Assembly: GCA_018907035.1 (NCBI GenBank)
Contig: JACCIC010000223.1
Coordinates: forward strand, 248,001-312,000
Source: Sycobia sp. Sy_11
Lineage: Eukaryota; Arthropoda; Insecta; Hymenoptera; Epichrysomallidae
Direction of reading: 5' to 3'
Length of the DNA stretch: 64,000 nt
Numbering within the stretch: position 1 is the stretch's first letter; each line of letters begins with the position of its first letter. The notes below the pieces were generated by a model. The model was not told the DNA's origin and did no database searches. It saw nothing but the letters and a program-made list of their open reading frames with translations. The translations under genes were made by a program, and so were the position numbers. This document shows, piece after piece, positions 59,771-64,000 of this stretch.

Positions 59771-59777
59771 ATCGGTC

Positions 59778-59779
<2 letters not shown>

Positions 59780-59818
<39 letters not shown>
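59780..59818. repeat. (TA)n microsatellite
   Basis: Pure TA run abutting the left TIR of the next mariner. Confidence 0.9.
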
Positions 59819-59820
<2 letters not shown>

Positions 59821-59821
59821 A

Positions 59822-60700
59822 TACGAGGGTGGATTGATAGTTTCCAGCCTGACCAAGAAAAACAACGTTTTTAAGTATTTTTTGTTATTTTTCAATATAA
59901 GCTTCTCCAAGGCTGATATATTTCTCATAGTGGTGTTCTAGTCTAGTAATGCCATCTCTATAGACTGATTCGTCACGCTCATCAAAATATCCATTTACAG
60001 CTTCGATTACTTCTTCATTGTCCGCAAATCTCTTACTGCCAAGCCATATTTTGAGGTTAGGAAACAGATAATAGTCACACGGGTCAAGGTCTGGTGAGTA
60101 TGGAGGTGCGGCATCCACTCAAACTTCAGATCGTTGATTTTAGCCATCGCGACGATTGACGTGTGCGCTGGTACGTTATCGTAATAAACAAGATTTTTTT
60201 CTTCGCCAGATGAGGTCGTTTAATTTTCACTTCGTAGCTCAAACGTTGCAATAAGTCTGCATAGTATTGACGATAGTTTTACCCTTTTCAAGGTAATCAA
60301 TGTATATAATACTTCTTGCGTCCCAAAAAACAGCAGCCATAGCCTTGTTCGCCGAAAAATTGTTTTTGCCTCCTTTGGAGTTAGTTCCCCTGCTCCAATC
60401 CACTGTTTAGACTGTTGTTTGGTTTCAGAAGTGTAGTCGTAGACCCAAGTTTCGTCAACGGTTATGAATTGACGCAAAAATTCGCTTGGATTACGCTTAT
60501 ACAACGCCAAAATGGCGGTAGAAATGTTCTTTCGAATCAATTGTTGATCGACTGTTAGCAAACGCGGCACCCATCTTGTAAAGAGCTTTTCCATATACAA
60601 ATGTTGATCGATCATTTCTGGAGTTGTGACCTGAATGGAGTGTCCTGAGCGAGGCTCATCAGAGGTGCTCACACAATCCTTTTTAAACTCAGAAACCCAC
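59822..60700 (-). pseudogene. mariner transposase relic
   Basis: The left TIR TACGAGGGTGGATTGATAGT matches the copy at 32542. Minus-strand ORF 60220-60672 has RSGHSIQVTTPEMIDQ and WVPRLLTVDQ (end of the DNA-binding region), PSEFLRQFITVDETWVYDYT with the first catalytic Asp, then a frame shift. ORF 59885-60118 has PPYSPDLDPCDYYLFP with the third Asp and the tail YRDGITRLEHHYEKYISLGE. The second-Asp region is frameshifted between them. The N-terminal HTH is only partly present and the right TIR was not found. Confidence 0.85.
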
Positions 60701-61595
60701 TGCTTATCGTTTTAATGTGATGGAGAGGATATCCCAAATCCTGGCTTTTGTTCACTCGCGCGTGTATTTTTACTTCGTGAAGTACAGTTCGAAAATAAGA
60801 AAATATTCACCAATTTTAATTATTCAGTTTTTGATTCGACAGATTACTTTCAGCAAGTTGCGAAACAAAAAGAATTTTTGGCCTCAAAAGTGAACATTTG
60901 GCTCGCTCGACACTTGTCACGGGATGCCTGCTTTTCTGCACTGCAAACAAAGCGGAGATACGCCATCGGAAAGCGCACGACGATGTCATTGAGACATGCA
61001 GCCATCACTTGCTGACTGCGCGAGTCTTGCTCAGATATGCCCAACACCGACGGGCCGATCGATGGTCAGGCACCGCACCAAGCGCGGCCCTCCTCGTTAG
61101 TAATGTAAGCGATATCCGCCCAGAGGAACACCGCGGGCGCGTGCACCCTGATGCGAGCGCCTTCTAAGCACTGGCTCAAGTAGAGACGTCTGGCAAGCTC
61201 GTGCTCAGCCGCGTGGGTCGCGGCAGCGGGGTTCGCTTATGTCCCAGCTCGCATCCCGCGTGCTGGGACGGCGGAAGACATCGAATAGGCTTCGGAAGGA
61301 GGTGTAGGAAAAGGGAAGAAAATGATTACGCGACGGGATTAGATAATCATACAATCAAATTTAATTACAAAAGCATATAAAAATAAACCGCAGCGGTGAC
61401 CGAGGAAGGTGCGGCGTAAAGGTATATAACTCCCCGATATAAACTCACACGCTCTCTCTCTTTCTCTCTCTCTCTCTCACACTCATGCACACTCGACGTT
61501 CGAGCAGCCTCCTCGTCCGCCGACGGCGAGCCTGCCCATTTCGTCGGCAAAGAAATTCGCGCCGGCCGGCATCCCCCTCTATTGGGAAGCAGACT
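60701..61595. other. GC-rich island with (TC)n, unassigned
   Basis: 60880-61290 is GC-rich; (TC)n at 61453-61477. ORF 60898-61167 has no recognised domain. It could be a host regulatory island or retroelement UTR. Confidence 0.3.
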
Positions 61596-61599
61596 TGTG

Positions 61600-62150
61600 G
61601 CGTGATGTATTATCTTGATGAAAAAGGATTTTTTTCTTCTTCATGTGCAGTCGTTTTACTCTGATTTGACTCCTTCAAATCTAGCAGTTAATCTAATAAT
61701 CACTGTTGATCGAATGATGTATCCATGTTTCATCCATAATCACTAATAAACGTAGGAAAACCGTTTTATTGCTAGTAAATAGCGATGAACTGCCATCTGA
61801 ATCGTCGAGTCGTTGATGTTTTCGTTCCACTGAAGGCAATCGCGGCACACACTTGGAAGAAACCTTTTTCGTGCTCAATTTTTCATGAACGATTATAAAT
61901 ACGCTTCCAAATATCTGTGTCATTTGTGCAATCTCACGAACCTTCACTTTACGATATTTCATTACAACTTTTAATACCTCACTCACGTTTTCCGGTGTAA
62001 CGGCTTCCAATGGCCTACAGGAATTTTCTGCATCGTTTGTATTGGTACGACTACGTTTAAACTCAGCATAATACGGAGAAATCATTGGTTTGGATGGGGA
62101 GGAGTCCGAGTAATGTTTTTCAAGCCATTGCTTTTACGGGCTTTTACGGG
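61600..62150 (-). pseudogene. mariner transposase N-terminal relic
   Basis: Minus-strand ORF 61693-62085 reads YYAEFKRSRTNTNDAENSCR, TPENVSEVLKVVMKYRKVKV, REIAQM (HTH 2), SSKCVPRLPSVERKHQRLDD, then VIMDETWIHHSINSD with the first catalytic Asp. Directly after, sequence near 61650 reads KRLHMKKKKSFFIKI, the stretch preceding the second Asp, showing a roughly 200-bp internal deletion. Same group as 29.03-29.8 kb. The fragment stops before the second and third catalytic residues. Confidence 0.75.
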
Positions 62151-62395
62151 TTTTTACCCCTTCCAAAACAATGTTTTATCATCACGCGAAACTCGCTTCT
62201 TTCTATTTTTCAAACGAATTACAAAGTGACTTTACTCTAATCACGATAACTCTGATGTTTGTGGTGCGATCGACGTGAAATTTTTATACGTTTCATATAA
62301 AGGTTCGTAATCTAGGATAACGTGCCCAGTTTGGTACTTCTAACACCGTCTCTGGGTTAGTCTCGGGATTTATTGTGCAATCTATTATATGTTTG
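62151..62395. other. Unassigned, possible mariner flank
   Basis: No TIR identified; nothing else recognised. Confidence 0.3.
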
Positions 62396-62399
62396 CCGT

Positions 62400-62820
62400 G
62401 CAGTCCATTACAATATATTAAATTATACTAATAGAATGACTGTCTTGTCCTTGTTTCATATAACCCTCGAAGTAACTGAAATAGAATAAAATTAAAGTAA
62501 AGTATCTAAAAATAAAATTAAATCAGATTAAAATATCAAAATACTAAAAATAATAAATATAAAAAAATAATCAAAATAAATTCTATTCTATGTTAAAAAA
62601 GGATAATATGATTACCTCCACCGTTTCAAAATTTAAATTTGTCTTCGATATAGTTTATTATTTTTTTTTTAATTATTAATCTAATTTAATTTCATTTTTA
62701 GTAGTAATTTCTATTTCACATTCTTAGGGGGGGGGGATCATAGATAGGGACAGTCTGCCCGTCATTATATTAGTATAATATATTATAGTATAGATACTCT
62801 AAGACTGATAAAAAATTGAC
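62400..62820. mobile_element. Diverged palindromic PLE terminal unit
   Basis: The arms carry GACTGTCTTGTCCTTG at 62438 and its inverse GGGACAGTCTGCCCGTCATT at 62747, TTCTATGTTAAAAAAGGATA and GATTACCTCCACC, plus AT-rich tracts, as in the 17.9 and 27.0 kb units. It ends CTAAGACTGATAAAAAATTG. More decayed than the others; no hammerhead core left. Confidence 0.65.
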
Positions 62821-63002
62821 TAATTGTCTTAATCATACTTTACAATCTCACGTAAATATTGTTTATTCTTAAAAAAAAGTTATAGCCTGAGATTGTAATA
62901 AAAGAACATTTCAGGATTATATTCTAATATTTCTACTTTAAACAAAATAAAGTATCGAAATCAATTTTTACATAGTCAAGTGTATGTCAATATGTATGAG
63001 TA

Positions 63003-63050
63003 TTATAATACGTAAAAATGTTGTTTTTTGTCAGTCCGGGTCAAATTTGA
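63003..63050 (-). mobile_element. Orphan mariner end
   Basis: The reverse complement of ACGTAAAAATGTTG...CCGGGTCAAATTTG is the left TIR end of the 19755-20955 mariner (about 50 bp), after which similarity stops. Confidence 0.7.
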
Positions 63051-64000
63051 TCACATGTATATATATTGTAATGGTATTCTTGCGTGGCTCGTACTTAAAG
63101 GAAGTAGCGGGGAGGGCTAAATAATCATATGAAATAAAATAAAATAGAATAAGAACTCTATTGTTTATTTTACATATAAGATAAATCCGCACTATAAACC
63201 GCAATCACAATTCCTTTCGCAAGCGGGCTCTGCCAGAACAAGCGTACACGCAGTAATAAGACATAAACATATAAGACATAGACGCAATACTAAACGAGGA
63301 TAAAAGTTATAGTATTATGCTAGGAAAGTTCGTAGGACACGACTATACGTGCAGGTCTTGCGTTGGGACTGTCGGCAACAGTCTTGGAATAATCTCCTTA
63401 TACTTAATAATTGTACGCAACTTTACATCGGACGGAGTGCAGACTGCTGGCCGCTGGCTCGCTGTAATGACGTCAATCTACTAGTTCGACAGATAAAGTT
63501 CATTTTACACTGGAAAAATCTTTTACCATTAATGAATGTGAGCCCGTTATTATTAATTTATATTAATATTAATATAAATATTAATTTTATTATTTTTGTA
63601 AACAAGCACAGTTAATGTATTCTCTTGTTGGTCCATCTAAGCATGTGAAATAGGGATTTAATATGCTCCTGAATTAAGAAGGCAGTATATCCACTGAAAA
63701 CTAAATTATGCATTAATTGCATTAGGCTTAAACCTAATTGCTCTGTTCTAGTTGAGGCTGATAATTTACATTGTGTGTTTTCTGAGTTCAGCGATGAAGT
63801 AAAATCTGATATAAAAATGAATCCTTGAATTAGCTTGTCTAATATCTCGGTTGAGCTAAATTCCGACAAAATTAAAGGATCGTAAATTCCCCTTTTCCTA
63901 ATGTCTTGATGAATGATATTAAAATCATTTATCTGCATCCAGTTCGTGACAAAATATTTCGTTTTTGTATTATTAAAGTTAAACCTGAGCATAGGGCAAC
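63051..64000 (-). mobile_element. LTR retroelement end: LTR plus env-like tail, inverted copy
   Basis: Inverted duplicate of 18890-19755. The LTR part covers 63051-63600 (ACATAAACATATAAGACATA, GTAATGACGTCAATCTACTA). Minus-strand ORF 63612-63992 (126 codons) is the better-preserved form of the coding tail: QDIRKRGIYDPLILSEFSST, EQLGLSLMQLMHNLVFSGYT and FLIQEHIKSLFHMLRWTNK at the C-terminus, which is plausibly a membrane-anchor region of an envelope-like protein. The assignment as env rests on position beside the LTR. The plus ORF 63349-63615 is its antisense shadow and crosses the LTR. The block continues beyond the window. Confidence 0.5.

Overview
This window looks like arthropod nuclear DNA, most likely an insect and possibly a hymenopteran. 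It is AT-rich with sharply bounded GC-rich islands, many (TA)n, (GT)n and (TC)n microsatellites, no bacterial-style gene packing, and a dense load of animal transposons. I see no convincing host gene; the best candidate is a small signal-peptide ORF at 22886-23104 on the minus strand. Nearly every recognisable coding stretch is a transposon or endogenous-virus relic, and most are frameshifted or truncated.

Layout. 1-2290: a Penelope-like retroelement (PLE) with an uninterrupted RT/GIY-YIG ORF, joined head-to-head to its own inverted 3' end, which carries a hammerhead ribozyme motif. 2.4-4.2 kb: a gutted mariner and a non-autonomous Helitron. 5.0-6.06 kb: a solo LTR with a perfect 4-bp target duplication. 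7.8-8.73 kb: a mariner with both TIRs. 9.84-13.85 kb: wreck of a Ty3/gypsy provirus (protease, RT, RNase H, envelope, integrase scrap) with part of env inverted. 14.9-16.3 kb: a Tc1-like relic and a 5'-truncated LINE with a 13-bp target duplication. 17.9-21.5 kb: PLE palindrome, env/LTR fragment, mariner, PLE 3' end. 21.5-26.9 kb: the least transposon-like stretch. 26.9-30.7 kb: PLE copies, two hammerhead motifs face to face, and two mariners.

30.7-35.3 kb is the most interesting part. A TATA box is followed by an array of alternating stem-loops whose stems differ in sequence while the loops are conserved. Next to it, a mariner fragment is fused into a viral-type FtsK/HerA packaging ATPase, which lies back to back with a broken gene that I tentatively read as a double-jelly-roll major capsid protein. 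This looks like an endogenised Polinton/polinton-like DNA virus module.

35.4-42.7 kb: GC-rich retroelement debris, a Helitron half, a tRNA-derived SINE and a gag with zinc knuckles. 42.7-54.75 kb: two gypsy copies arranged as a giant inverted repeat. The right-hand LTR is split by a 3.3-kb foldback transposon whose ends (CACAGTG) and 5-bp CG-rich target duplication point to Transib, the RAG1-related superfamily; a Helitron is nested inside it. 55.3-58.1 kb: another gypsy/env relic and a hairpin-bearing 106-bp minisatellite. 58.2-64 kb: GC-rich islands, two mariners, a PLE palindrome, and a second copy of the env/LTR fragment seen at 19 kb.

The genes do not form a pathway. The window records repeated nested insertion, inversion and decay.
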